Source: Cavia porcellus (Eukaryota; Chordata; Mammalia; Rodentia; Caviidae). Taken from it: 64,000 nucleotides of DNA. The translations under genes and the position numbers were made by a program. The stretch covers positions 99,170,123 through 99,234,122 of the forward strand of contig NW_026947486.1 in assembly GCF_034190915.1 (NCBI RefSeq), in the 5' to 3' direction. Below, in pieces: positions 23,606-34,397 of this stretch; positions within the stretch are counted from its first letter, which is position 1; every line of letters begins with the position of its first letter. The notes beneath the pieces were generated by a model. It worked only from the letters and a program-made list of their open reading frames with translations. It ran no database searches and had not been told where the DNA came from.

Positions 23606-25138
23606 ATGTCTGCAGAGCCACTAAATGAACAGGATGAAGATCATCAAACTAAACAGGTAACACCCAAAGAATTTCAAGAGGAGATAATTCGTGTCATCCA
23701 GACGTGTTTAAGGAATATAGCCGTTCAAATACAGAATCTAAATAGTTATGCTGACCACCTTTTTGCTCACCTGTCCAAAGAGGTTGATAATACCTCTTGG
23801 ACATATATGGCTTTACATAAACGTGTAGTCCGATTAATGGGTGCTACCTACAAAGAACCACATTCACAAGTTTCAAAATCAAAGAAAGCTACAGAAGCTA
23901 GTCTTCCTATGGAGCAGGTATACTGCTCCCAGGCAGTAGCTGTTAAAATGTATAAAATATCTGATGCTCATGGGCAGATTTTACCTCTCAGTGTACTTAC
24001 TCCTTATTCCCAAGATGATACCGGTTTAAATAATTTTTCTGATAGTTCATGCAGCTTTGAAAGTTGTAAGGAGAAGTTTACACATGAGAGTAAAGCACAA
24101 AAGCAAGAAATACTGAAGGGGCAGGATTGCCTGTATCATCCCAATGAACCAGAAAGTGTGCCTTTGTGTCAGTTGAGGCAAAATGATGTTTCAGTGGACT
24201 ACAGCCAAGCTGATTGTGGAGACATCTCTCATTCCCTTGTGCATCAACCAGTGGAGTGTTCCTCATTTTCCACTCCCTCATTTACTGAAATAAGTGATAT
24301 TTTAATGAGAGCTATAAGCAAAGTATTAGCCAATCCTCTGCATTCATCAAGCAGTAGAGCTGAAGACCTGGAAGACACTCGGAAATTTACCCATTATGGA
24401 GTTGGAATGGGAGAAAAATTGGAACCCCAACCTCCAATTCAGCATAAAAGAGAGGTTTTTGTGAGACCCACTGCACCACCCTCACCACCTCCATTACTTG
24501 TTGATTGTTTATCTCATCTAAGTGGGTCAAAGACGCCAAATACTCCTACAACCTTCCCTTCTCCAATTCTGTCTCCATCCTCTCTTTTGAGAACTCCCGC
24601 TGCGTCACATCCTCAATGCCTCCAGATTACTCCTGAGGCAGGGGTTCCAATCACTACACCTAAGGTAGACTCATCTTCACCTGTACCTGAACATTTTCAG
24701 TACTGTGAAATGGTTCCCCATAATCGAATTCCACCAGATGAAGAAATGACCCTATCTCCACTCAAGTCTCCTTTTCCAATAATCTCATATGGAATTAAAA
24801 TGAAAGACACAGTTACAGATCAGGTTGGCCATACATCAACAGCTTCTTTAATTTTCCCATCAGAAAGTTCTTCATTTGCACAATCACCAAGGCATCGTGT
24901 TACAAAATTACCAAGATCTTCAGATCTACCAACAGCAAAATCTTCCACTTTAGCGCCCTCAAGATATCCAATTACAGCATCAAAACCATCAGCTGCACCC
25001 TTATCAGGCCATTCAACTCTAAAGTCATCACAGAGTTCAGCTCCACTGTCATCCTCAGGTCAGCAAGCATCAAGATTTTTAACTCAATCAGGAAAACTTG
25101 TAAGTACCCAGTCAACAAGGCATCCAGTTGCCCAGTGA
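23606..25138 (+). CDS. Intronless WASF/WAVE-like protein, N-terminal WAVE homology domain plus Pro/Ser-rich tail
   Basis: WASF (WAVE) proteins link Rac to Arp2/3-driven actin branching as part of the WAVE regulatory complex. The N-terminal WAVE homology domain binds ABI and BRK1. Residues ~27-77 form an amphipathic heptad-like segment (LRNIAVQIQNLNSYADHLFA, then ALHKRVVRLMGA). It lines up with the WASF helix that begins LANIIRQL and reaches the 'YAE-IF' and 'ERVDRL' positions. Residues 127-172 (LPLSVLTPYSQDDT, then a CKEKF segment) correspond to the WASF 'LNILTPYRDDG' and 'WKEK' block. Residues 286-298 are Pro-rich (RPTAPPSPPPLLV). Residues ~300-510 are rich in Ser, Thr and Pro. No WH2, connector or acidic VCA end is visible, although WASF proteins of similar length end in one. 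The ATG has A at -3. One uninterrupted exon suggests a retrocopy or a gene derived from one. The long intact frame argues for recent or current coding function. Confidence 0.72.
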   Translation: MSAEPLNEQDEDHQTKQVTPKEFQEEIIRVIQTCLRNIAVQIQNLNSYADHLFAHLSKEVDNTSWTYMALHKRVVRLMGATYKEPHSQVSKSKKATEASLPMEQVYCSQAVAVKMYKISDAHGQILPLSVLTPYSQDDTGLNNFSDSSCSFESCKEKFTHESKAQKQEILKGQDCLYHPNEPESVPLCQLRQNDVSVDYSQADCGDISHSLVHQPVECSSFSTPSFTEISDILMRAISKVLANPLHSSSSRAEDLEDTRKFTHYGVGMGEKLEPQPPIQHKREVFVRPTAPPSPPPLLVDCLSHLSGSKTPNTPTTFPSPILSPSSLLRTPAASHPQCLQITPEAGVPITTPKVDSSSPVPEHFQYCEMVPHNRIPPDEEMTLSPLKSPFPIISYGIKMKDTVTDQVGHTSTASLIFPSESSSFAQSPRHRVTKLPRSSDLPTAKSSTLAPSRYPITASKPSAAPLSGHSTLKSSQSSAPLSSSGQQASRFLTQSGKLVSTQSTRHPVAQ

Positions 25139-25369
25139 AGAAGTCCAAGTGCACAGTTTGCAAGATCCTCAATTGCTCCATTAGAAAGATCTTCAGGTGA
25201 ACAATCAACAAGGCACTTGGTTTCACCACAAACAAAGATCATCAAGTCTGAAGTCCACTCAATGTTTTACATTTCAGTCACTGTTTTCTTCTGCACCACC
25301 ACGCCCATCATCTTGTTTTTCACATCCTCAAGGAATGTCACTGACCCCGTCTTCATAAGCTCCAGGTAG
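25139..25369 (+). pseudogene. Decayed C-terminal continuation of the WASF-like frame
   Basis: Directly after the TGA at 25136-25138 the same frame stays open for 76 codons to a TAG at 25367-25369. Its first ~35 residues keep the same Ser/Arg/Gln/His composition as the end of the CDS, for example EQSTRHLVS after the stop against TQSTRHPVA before it. From about 25274 the better continuation is in the +1 frame (QSLFSSAPPRPSS), ending at TAA 25356-25358. The ancestral protein probably ran at least 70 residues further. Loss came from a nonsense change and a later frameshift, or the tail is now 3'UTR. Confidence 0.55.
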
Positions 25370-26883
25370 TTCTGGTATAAAGCTATCTTCGTCAATCCCA
25401 CCATTATTCAGTAAAGCAAGGAGCTCTCTGGTGGAAGTAATAAGGAAAGATATTCTGCACCCAAAGTTGATGATCTCTGTACAAAACACCAAAATGCACA
25501 ATGCAAAAATGAAGCAAGATCCATCCTAATCTGCCATAAAGAGATGGGATCCAATTCTCGTAAATCAGACACTGAGGTTGGTTGAGTGGCAGGAAATAAG
25601 CAGAAAAAAAAATAATTCCAAGTGAAGTAAAAGTAGCATTCAACTTTTTATTCCTTGATAAGTCATTATTTATGATTTCTATATATTCTTTAGAATAAGC
25701 TGATATCTGCTTATTTTCCAAGGGGATCTCATGCTACACAATTCATGTTAAATATTTTACATTTCTCTTAAAGAACAGAAATTATTCAACTAAACTAACA
25801 TTTTAAGTGTTTATGTCATAAACGCCTAACTGTATTTTAAAACATAACTAATATTTAAATTTCAAGACTATCGAGTCGTCCTATTCTGTTTCATGTAAGA
25901 TGTGATGCATATATTCAAACCTCCTGCCTCAATGACAAAAATATACATAGAAAGAACATGAAACCTGTCATTGTAACTATAAGGCAAGGCACAGGAACAA
26001 TTTGCCTTTGGTGTTTTGTTTATCTTTTTTGCAAACAGGTCAATTTTATTTTCTTTTGCTGTTTACCAACAGTAGCATTTGTATTATGATAAGAATGGTT
26101 TTAACAATGATGATAATTGAACTGAAAATTAAAATTTGTGCATACCTCTTCAAATAAACCTTGATGAGTTGAAAATGTACACATTTTGGAATGACTAGGC
26201 TAATTAACATTTGTGTTACATCACAAATATCTATTTGTGGTGAATACCCTTAAAATTTACTGCAGTAGCAGTTTTCAAGAGTAAAATACATTGTCAAGTA
26301 TAGTGGTAGTATTGTATGATAGAGTCCTTGAAATCATGCATACTATTTTACTGCAGTTGTATATCCTTTGACCAACAACTCATCAACCGAAACCTGCAAT
26401 TCCATAGCCATCCTCCTGCACAATTTTTCTGTGAACCTGAAATGCTAAATTCTACATACAAATAAGATTATGCAGTATTTTCCTCTATGTGCCTGGCTGG
26501 GTTTACTTGATATAAGATGCTAAGTTTCATGAATGCTGTTACAGAAGACAAGGTTTGGTTCTCAAACTAAACCAGTGGTGCCTCAGTTATCAAACATTAT
26601 TCTTTCCACGACTGGAATTGTAAACTAAACCGGAAGAAAACTGAATCAAAGTCTATGGTTTAATTCAATGTTGACCTTATGGAGACATTTAATTCAGTTC
26701 TGTTCCTATTTGGTTTATAATTGTAACTGAAGCGAGTAACTCATGAACCGTGATGCCATTGTATATATACGTATCATCATTCTTTATCAATGGAGTCAGT
26801 GACAGATGCTTAGGCACATTCTATAGTATCAATGATGCTGTAATAAACATCAATATGCATTTATGCCTTCTACATACATATTT

Positions 26884-26885
<2 letters not shown>
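25370..26885. other. AT-rich sequence 3' of the gene
   Basis: No second gene or clear repeat is recognised. No convincing AATAAA-plus-GT-rich polyadenylation site stands out in the first 300 bp, so the 3' end of the transcript is undefined. Confidence 0.35.

Positions 26886-26889
<4 letters not shown>

Positions 26890-26917
<28 letters not shown>
26890..26917. repeat. (TA)n microsatellite
   Basis: Fourteen TA units just before a MaLR-like LTR. Confidence 0.95.
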
Positions 26918-26921
<4 letters not shown>

Positions 26922-26942
26922 ACATATGTTTTATGTTATTTA

Positions 26943-27387
26943 TAGTTATGGCCTGTATGACGCCCCAAAGCCCCTCCCCCCATGTCCCATGAATTCATAG
27001 GTGGGACTTTTCACAGCTGGCTGAACATAAGGTATATTATACTAGGATTAGGGTGTATGGTATGAAATTAGTCCACTGATTGAAATTAACACAGCTGTGG
27101 ATGAGGATAATGAAAGTTACCCTGAGTGTGTGTGTCACCAATCAAAAGACTTATAACTTGGATGGAAGATCGAAGGAGAGAGGGCAGGCAGACCTGCTGC
27201 TGCTGGCTGCCTTCTGCTTGCTACACCATGGGCTGTTTCTCCTCTGTGATGCTGCTCTGCTCTGCTGCCCTACTTTGGAACTCGCCAACTATGGACTGAA
27301 ACCTCTACAAACTGTGAGCTGAAATACATATCTCATACTTTCAGTGTTGGGTGTTTTGTCTCAGCAATGAGAAAAGTCACTAAGATT
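26943..27387 (+). mobile_element. MaLR-like solo LTR
   Basis: Starts with a degraded GTTATGGCCTGTATGACGCC and ends in GAGAAAAGTCACTAAGA. CATGAATTCATAGGTGGGAC, CAACTATGGACTGAAACCTC and TTTTGTCTCAGCAATGAGAA occupy the same relative positions as in the LTRs at 41038-41502 and, reversed, 17242-17693. Ends are approximate. A short flanking TTTA on both sides may be the remains of a target duplication. Confidence 0.7.
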
Positions 27388-27392
27388 TATAG

Positions 27393-27430
<38 letters not shown>

Positions 27431-27470
27431 GTATAATCTATCTATCTGTCTATCTACCTGTCAGTCTATT
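27393..27470. repeat. (ATCT)n microsatellite
   Basis: About 10 pure ATCT units, then a GTATA interruption and further variant units (ATCTGTCT, ACCTGTC). It abuts the 3' end of the LTR. Confidence 0.95.
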
Positions 27471-27489
27471 TCAATTGCAGGATGATACA

Positions 27490-29035
27490 GTAGCTCTATT
27501 TTATTTTAGTTTTAAAATTTTTATTTTAAAAAAGATTAAGATAAAAGAGAACATAATAACAGAGGTTAGAATGGAACAATTTAAGCAACATGATATTTCA
27601 CCACAAGGCAATCCGACAGAACACTAGCTACCATAGTGCTCTTTCCTTGAGATATTTGAGTATGTCTTGATATACTATAGTATCAAACATAACAAGACAG
27701 TGTAAAACCATTCAAAAGAATAAAAGTATTACAGGGTATTCAGAACCAACTAACAGAAAATGAACAATGGTTACTGTATTATCTCCTTTTCTATTAAAAA
27801 TTTTGTTTATATTATCAAATATAATAAAAATCCGATATGATACAACATGATAAAACTGATGTAGACCGAAGAACATAAACTTGGTGGGACTTCAAAGCAA
27901 CATGACATTAAATCATCACTAGCTATTATAATGTCTTGTTTTCTTCAAAATAGCTGTTCATACTATCACAGACAATAAAATCAATCAACCCAGATTAAAA
28001 CCATTCCATTTAATGAATGAAAACAGTATAAGCATTCAAAGCAATGTAATGGGGAATCACGATTATCGCATACTTTTAAGTATTCTTACCAGATTTTACA
28101 CTAGGGGAAACTATTTGGTGTTTATATATATTAGCTTGATTTATTTTGCTTATAAGTGTGGTCTCAAGCTGCATCCATTTATTTATAAATATCTCAGTGT
28201 GATCATTCTTTGCAACTGAGTAGTTCTCCATTGTATAAAAATACCATACCTTTTTTATCCATTCCTCAGTTGATGGACACGTAGGTTGTTTCCAAGATCT
28301 GGCTATTACAAATTATGCTCTGTAAACATGGGTGCACATGTATCACGGTGGTATGATGTGTTGAGTTCTTCTGGGAATATGCCTAGAAGTTAAATAGCTG
28401 GAACAAGTGGAACTTCCAATCCCAGCTTTCTCAGAAATCTCCAGACTGATCTCCACAATGGCTGCACCAGTCTACACTCCACCAACAGTGCAGGAGAGTT
28501 TCTTTTTCCCCACAGGCTCTCCAGCATTTGTTGTTGGTAGTTTTCTTGATCCTAGCCATTCTTTCAGGAGTGAGATGGAATCTCAATGTGGTTTTAATTT
28601 GCATTTCTCTAATGAGTAATGATAATGAACATTTTTTCATGCATTTATTTGCCATTTGTATTTCTTCATCTGAGAATTGTGTATTCATCTCAGATGCCCA
28701 TTTTTGGATTGGGTCTTTGAATTTTGGGTGCTGATTTTTAAAAAAATTCTTTATATGTTTTAGACAGAAGTCCTTTGTCTGAGGGACAGTTCACTAAGAT
28801 TTTTTCCCAGTTTGAGTGTTTTCAGTCGGCTACAGATTTCTTTTGACATGCACAAACTTTTTAATAAGATGTGATTGTTATTGTTTCTGGTATGTAGTTC
28901 CCATGCAGTTTGTTTCCTGTTCATGAATTCTCTACCTATCCCTGTGTCTTCAAGGTTTTTATCCAATTTGTCTTCCAATAGATTTAGTGTTTATGTTTTA
29001 ATATTCAGATCTTTGATCTATTTAGAGCTGGTTCA
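27490..29035 (-). mobile_element. 5'-truncated L1: ORF2 end and modular 3'UTR
   Basis: Minus-strand L1. From 29035 down to about 28060 lies the last ~1 kb of ORF2. The reversed sequence gives [20 protein letters not shown] and [13 protein letters not shown], followed by a [12 protein letters not shown] patch. These match the equivalent part of the L1 at 59937-60200. Below 28060 is the AT-rich 3'UTR in ~150-bp modules: TTCAAAGCAATG at 28036, TTCAAAGCAACATG at 27889 and TTCAGAACC at 27739. The 5' end abuts an older L1. Confidence 0.85.
28431..28688 (-). pseudogene. L1 ORF2 C-terminal remnant
   Basis: An 85-codon frame covers the region after reverse transcriptase, including [20 protein letters not shown]. 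It is the end of a much longer L1 ORF2 and has no start of its own. Truncated at insertion and not functional. Confidence 0.8.
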
Positions 29036-29039
29036 GTCT

Positions 29040-29800
29040 TTTTAATTTTTTTAAATAAAAGCTTTATTGCACTAAAAGTTGCACACTATCCTATTTTCAA
29101 AGTATAAGATTCAGTAGATTTTGGCACGAGATTTACGTTCATGTACATAATCCAGTTATGTCATTTTTGTTATTCCAAAACAAACCACTCTATGTACTTG
29201 TAACATCTTTGAATCTCTCCCCTCTAAATCCAACTAATCACTCAGTAGTTCTTTTTAATTTTTGATAAAATTCTGGAATGATTTTCAATACAGTCACACC
29301 AATTCATATTCTCATGTGTACTAAGCAGATTTCCCCTGTTCTTCACATTGTCCACAGCATATTTTTTCATCTTTTAAAAAATATATATAGTAACATGAGT
29401 GCAGGTTTTAATTTTCATTTTTATATTGTTAGTGATGTACACCATTATTTTCACATACCTGTTGGCCATTTCTATGTCTACTTTTGAAAAATGTCTATGC
29501 AGAACCTTTGTCTATTTTTATAATAAATTTTGTTTTCTTAATATTCATGTGTTTTAATCCCTTACATACTTTGGACATTAATCCATTTTTAGACATATGG
29601 TTTAGACACATTTTCTATTACAGTGTGTATTGCTTTTTTACTCGGTTGATTTTTTAATTGAATGTGTGGGAGATGTGTGATCCAATATGTCTAATTTTTC
29701 TATTGTTGTGTAGGCTTTTGGGTTTTTCCCCAAAATGTCATTGTCCAGATCAATGTCATGGAGCTTTTCCAATATGCTCTTTTTAAGCAACTTTTAAAAT
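29040..29800 (-). mobile_element. Ancient L1 3' part
   Basis: Decayed minus-strand LINE. GTTGCACACTATCCTATTTT, CCTCTAAATCCAACTAATCA and AACCTTTGTCTATTTTTATA, followed by TTGGACATTAATCCATTTTT and TTTTTCTATTGTTGTGTAGG, follow the reversed order of the old L1 3'UTR and the end of ORF2. The younger L1 at 27490-29035 lies directly against its left edge. Confidence 0.6.
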
Positions 29801-30063
29801 GTCATGTTTTATAATTGAATTTTTAATTAAGTTGAGTTTATTTTTTAATATGATATGAGATAATATTTATGGTTTAATTTTATTTTTCAGCATCTTACAG
29901 AAAATAATACAGAAAAAATTAGAAGCAAAATAAGTTGTAACATACATCCATATGAAAATTAATGCATATTTAATTTTTGAAAAATTTAAAATGCACTACA
30001 TAGTTTAAAGCAGAGAGAAAATTACAGAAAATATGGATTAGGTAAAAAATAGTATGTAAATTC

Positions 30064-30150
30064 CTGGGCTGAAATTTTAGCTCAATGATTTGCCTACCAT
30101 GGGTAAGGAACTGGGTTCAATATCCAAAAGTACACACATGCACACACATG
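30064..30150 (+). mobile_element. ID SINE, diverged
   Basis: GGGCTGAAATTTTAGCTCAA (A box region) and GAACTGGGTTCAATATCC (B box region) are followed by a CACACATG-type tail. Older than the ID at 34767. Confidence 0.8.
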
Positions 30151-32379
30151 CACACTAAATTCTTACTGAAAAGTTAAAATAAAATTCCATAATAAAGATG
30201 GACAAATTATTTGGGCAAAATCATCAGTAATACATAAAAAGCCTCAATCTCAATATTTAAAGATATAATATAAATATAAATAAATTGGAGTCTAGTTAAA
30301 TAATGTGTAATGATAACTTAAAATATGCCAAAAAATGTGTGAAGTCATCAGACTTACTCCTATTAAAAAAACAAAAAGAAAAGAAAATCTGTGCCAGGAA
30401 GAATGGAGTAGATAGTGGACATTTGCCCACAGATTTGAGAGTGTAGTTGCCTTCCCAGCATGTGAATTCTCTTTCTATGTTTGAGGAGATTGGTATTTTT
30501 ACAAGCTTCTGTGGCCTGCAGGGTTCCACCTCTTTCTACAGGATCCAAAAAACTGTATATGACTTATTTTCTGAACTGTGGGAAGGTAGGATACAGTAAC
30601 GTGTCTAAATATATCAGGTTTGATGTTCTCTCTTGAGCGTTAGAATCAGGAGAGGCGACACCCTGTATGGACTCTGTGATGTGCCACCATCTCCTGTCAT
30701 GGAGGAAGTACCCGTTTCTTCCTGCAGCAGAGAGTGGTGCTGCAAGGCAACTCACAGCTTCCAGGCCTCTCCTAGGTTAGCTTGGCTGGTGCCTGGGGCT
30801 CTGCCCAAGGTCTCTCCCACTTATCAGAGCAGACCTCATTCAGTTAGTAGTCAGCGTGCCAGTGTAAGCCCAGATCCCTTGCTGTACTCCAGATGGCTCT
30901 GGGCATCTCAGCTTCACAGTTACCAATAAGTTCAGCTGAGACCTCTAACTGAAATGACTAGCAGCCCTCTTTCCTCACAGCGCCACTCTTCTGTCCCTTC
31001 TCTTCACAGACAGCAGTGTCAAAAGGACTTCCAGTAAGACATGGATGTTGTGTGTCCACAAAGGCCCATACGTAAATACATGACCCACAGGGTAGTGGCA
31101 CTGGGAGATGTTCTGGGGCTGTAGGAGGCAGGACTGTGGAAAATGCTAAGGAATTGAGGGGATTCCCTCAGGTGGTATTATGGAACTCAGTACTGTGGTT
31201 TTCTTTTGTGCTCTGCATGAAACATGATCTTTGTTTCTACATATGCTTCTGTCATGCTATCCGCATCACCCTCAAGGGAGACCAAGTCAAAGGGGCTGTC
31301 CAGACTTATTTTTGAACTTTCCAAATTGTCCAGTCATTACTTCTTTCGTTGACAGTGTTGGGTACTTCGTTACACTGACAGATCCTAACACAAAGTTTTC
31401 ATCGGTTCTTGCCTGTTAATGCTTTTCTCAGTGTCACTTCTACAGGAAGGTGACATGCAACATTATAACATAATTAGTTGTCAGTATGAACATTCTTTAA
31501 AATTCTAGTTGCAGTGATTTAGGCAGGCTATTTCTGTAGTGTTACTTTGGCTATGGGACCACCTGGTAACCGTTTCTAAGACCTTGTTTCTTTCCTAATA
31601 ATAGTTCTCTAAGCTTTGTGCCAATTATATGAGGTCTTCCATATCTTTCTATTGTTCTTTTCTATCTATATAAAACAGCTTCAGATTTATTTTTAGAATA
31701 AAACCTCTCTGCATTTAATGACCAAAGAGGGTTCCCACATTGTGTCATGATATGAAAAGAATTGCGAAAAAATCTATAACATAATTGTATTTCTATGAAT
31801 TTTTTGCCTATAACACAATGTATCATGCATATATATCTTTGCATAGTCACTTAAAATATTTCTAATTATATTTACCAGAGAATTAACAATGTTTATCCTT
31901 GATGAAGTTAATGCGAAGTGTGAAAGAATTTGTTACAAGTTAATATACTCCTCAGTTATTGAACTGTCTACGAAATATTTATTAATTCATGGAATTTTCC
32001 TTCAGATAATACCTTAAACCAAGCCACATAAAATGATTGAAATATTGAAAGGAAATAGAAGTCCAAATCCCAGCTTTCATAGAGATTATATTCTAGTGAT
32101 ATGGGAACTAATAATGAAGAATTGAAGTAAAAGGACATTGTACATGAGATGAAAATAAATGACCTACAGAACACAAATCAGGAGTAGGAACAAAAGTTCT
32201 GGGTTAGGCAGGTTCAGTGTAAGTGTGCTTTGTGTGGAAATCTCAGGGAAATAATTATTTGAGTAAAGAATTGCAAATAAGGGGCAAATCTTGAGAGATT
32301 CTTGCAGCGAAGGAATTTGCCAATGTCCTGACACAAGCTTTAACTGTTCAAGTATTTGATTCTTCAATTTTATTTCACT
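30151..32379. other. Anonymous sequence
   Basis: No gene or repeat is recognised with confidence. A GC-richer island with two overlapping open frames of 98 and 63 codons lies at 30560-30930, but neither shows a known domain. Confidence 0.4.
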
Positions 32380-33021
32380 GCTACATCTTAGATATATATT
32401 CATTAGGGTAATCTTAATCTGTACATGGTATATTTTAATTTTTTTACCCATTCCTCCACTCTACCTTCAACCCTTCTTCTCTCTTTATTTATAAAAGCTT
32501 TTTTTCTTGTATTCTTTTTTTCTTGTTCCGTCTTCATATTCTCTGGTCCATCCCTTGTGCCTCTTTCTATTTGAACATTTTCTTCCCATTTCTCTATATC
32601 TACTATACATTTTGCTCCTTATTTGCACTTTCACTTTCTCATATAAGAGAGATAATATCACACACGTGTGTGTTTGATTTATTTCACTAGCAGTGTGGTC
32701 TCAAGGTGCACGCATTTACTTAGCAATGTATTGGCTTGAAATGGGCTTTGTGTGCAAATAGCTGTTCCTGCTTTCTTCCATGTTCCTGTCACATGGAATA
32801 TTTTTTCATGCCTTTCACTTTCAGCTTATGAATTTATGTTTCAAATTAAATGTTTTTGTATGCACTGTACTGTTACATATTGGTTTTTCTTCCATTATAC
32901 CAGACTACTTCATTTGATTGTTGAGTCCATACCATAAAACATGATGAGTTTACCTGGTATATACTGACTTTTCCTTTTCACATTACTTTCCTGTTGTTGG
33001 TTCACTTTATACCCCCTCCAT

Positions 33022-34397
33022 TTAATTGCTAACTTTGCACTGTGTGATTATTCTGCTGGGGTTCATGGAAGCGTACTCCTTGTTATCTCTTTCAAAAATG
33101 CCTGTTAGAATATTTTGCAGTGCTTGTTTTGTGTTCATGAGTTTCCTCAGGTCTTTTTTGTCATGGAAGTATCTTACTGCTCCATCAAATTTGATAGTTT
33201 TGCAGGGTACATCAGTCTCGATTGGAGCTTGTTCTCCTTTAGAGCTTGAAATACTTGACTCCAAGCTCTCCTTGACTTGAGGATTTGTGTTGTAAATCTC
33301 CTATTATTCTGATGGTCTTTTTGTTATAGGAGATTTGTTTCTTTGCTCTAACAGCTTTTTGTTTTCTGTTCTTGTGTTGAATTTCTCAAATGTTAAGTGT
33401 TGTATCCCTTGGTGTAGATTTTTTTTTTTATCATGGTTGGTTGAATATCTATATATGTCACTTGTCTGCATGTTAAACACTTTTCCCGGCTTAAGAATTT
33501 TTCTGACATTACTTCTGTGAACAGGTTCTTGTTCTTTTTTCTCTTTTCAAATGTATTTTATTTTACTTAAAAAAACCAAATTTTAAAACAATATTTAGGA
33601 GGTAACAATGATATATGCATTTCGTATTATGTATATATCTATATATACATTTTTTCTTTCATTTTCTCACACTAGTGAGATAATAAAATGTTTACCCATG
33701 CATGTTTTGTTTATTTCAGTTATGAGTGTGGTCTCAAGTTGTATTGATTTACCTATAAAACTTTCAAGTCTATTCCTTCTTTCTATTTGTGTAGCACTCC
33801 ATGATATAAATTGGTGTCTTTTTTATGTGAACAAATTCCCGATGTAATTTGTGCTATCTCCTGGTTTTTCAGTGATTCCAACCAATCTCTTCTTTGCAAC
33901 TCTAACATCTGTTGGACTGATTTTTCATGGTCCCTTGCTACTTTAAAGAAATCTCTCTTTTCATGATCACTAACCACAACCATGTGTTCTGTGTCTGATA
34001 TTCTCTCCTCACATTGGCTTATCCTGCTGCATATACTTTTAGTGGAATTTTTAGTCTAGCAATGTGTTTGAATCTGTTTCATGTATTCCATTTCTCTCTT
34101 ATGTTGGGCATTTATGGTTTCCATCATTTTCCTAGCGTTCTGTTTTTCTTTATATCTATCTGTCCATGAGTCACTAAGCATGCCCATCATTATGATCAGC
34201 ATTTTTGTAGTTACCTGAGGGATTATTTTTAATTTAATTTTTTCTACAGTCTCATTAATCTGCTTTGTTACTTCTGTTATACCACTCCAGAGAGTCCAGG
34301 TGTTTGGCTCTTTGAGTGGTCCCACCTCATTGCCCCCTGGATTTTCCTTTGGTGAGGTGGGGTTCTGTGGTTGCATCTTAGTTATAGATATTCTCAT
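33022..34397 (-). pseudogene. L1 ORF1 remnant interrupted by a nested L1
   Basis: The N-terminal part at 34397-34056 reads NPTSPKENPGGNEVGPLKEP, then a WSGITEVTKQINETVEKIKL coiled coil and TINAQHKREMEYMKQIQ. The C-terminal domain at 33264-33022 contains RYFHDKKDLRKLMNTKQAL. Between them sits a 296-bp L1 3' end (33530-33825). The N-terminal exon-like piece is unusually well preserved compared with the rest. Not functional. Confidence 0.82.
33530..33825 (-). mobile_element. Nested L1 3' end fragment with imperfect target duplication
   Basis: Contains the reversed ORF2 end (GTGTGGTCTCAAGTTGTATT, CCTATAAAACTTTCAAGTC). It is flanked by TGTGAACAGGTTCT (33516-33529) and TGTGAACAAATTCC (33826-33839), a 14-bp imperfect direct repeat consistent with a target-site duplication. 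Both flanks belong to the ORF1 of the host L1. Confidence 0.8.

Noticed and set aside
24972..25235. 87-codon minus-strand frame opposite the WASF-like gene
   Set aside because: It mirrors the Ser/Thr-rich low-complexity tail of the plus-strand gene, which makes Leu/Val-rich antisense frames by composition.
26750..26992. 80-codon plus-strand frame with Tyr-Ile repeats
   Set aside because: It consists largely of a (TA)n repeat and the start of an LTR.
27367..27627. 86-codon frame with an Ile-Tyr-Leu-Ser repeat
   Set aside because: Generated by the ATCT microsatellite followed by L1 3'UTR.
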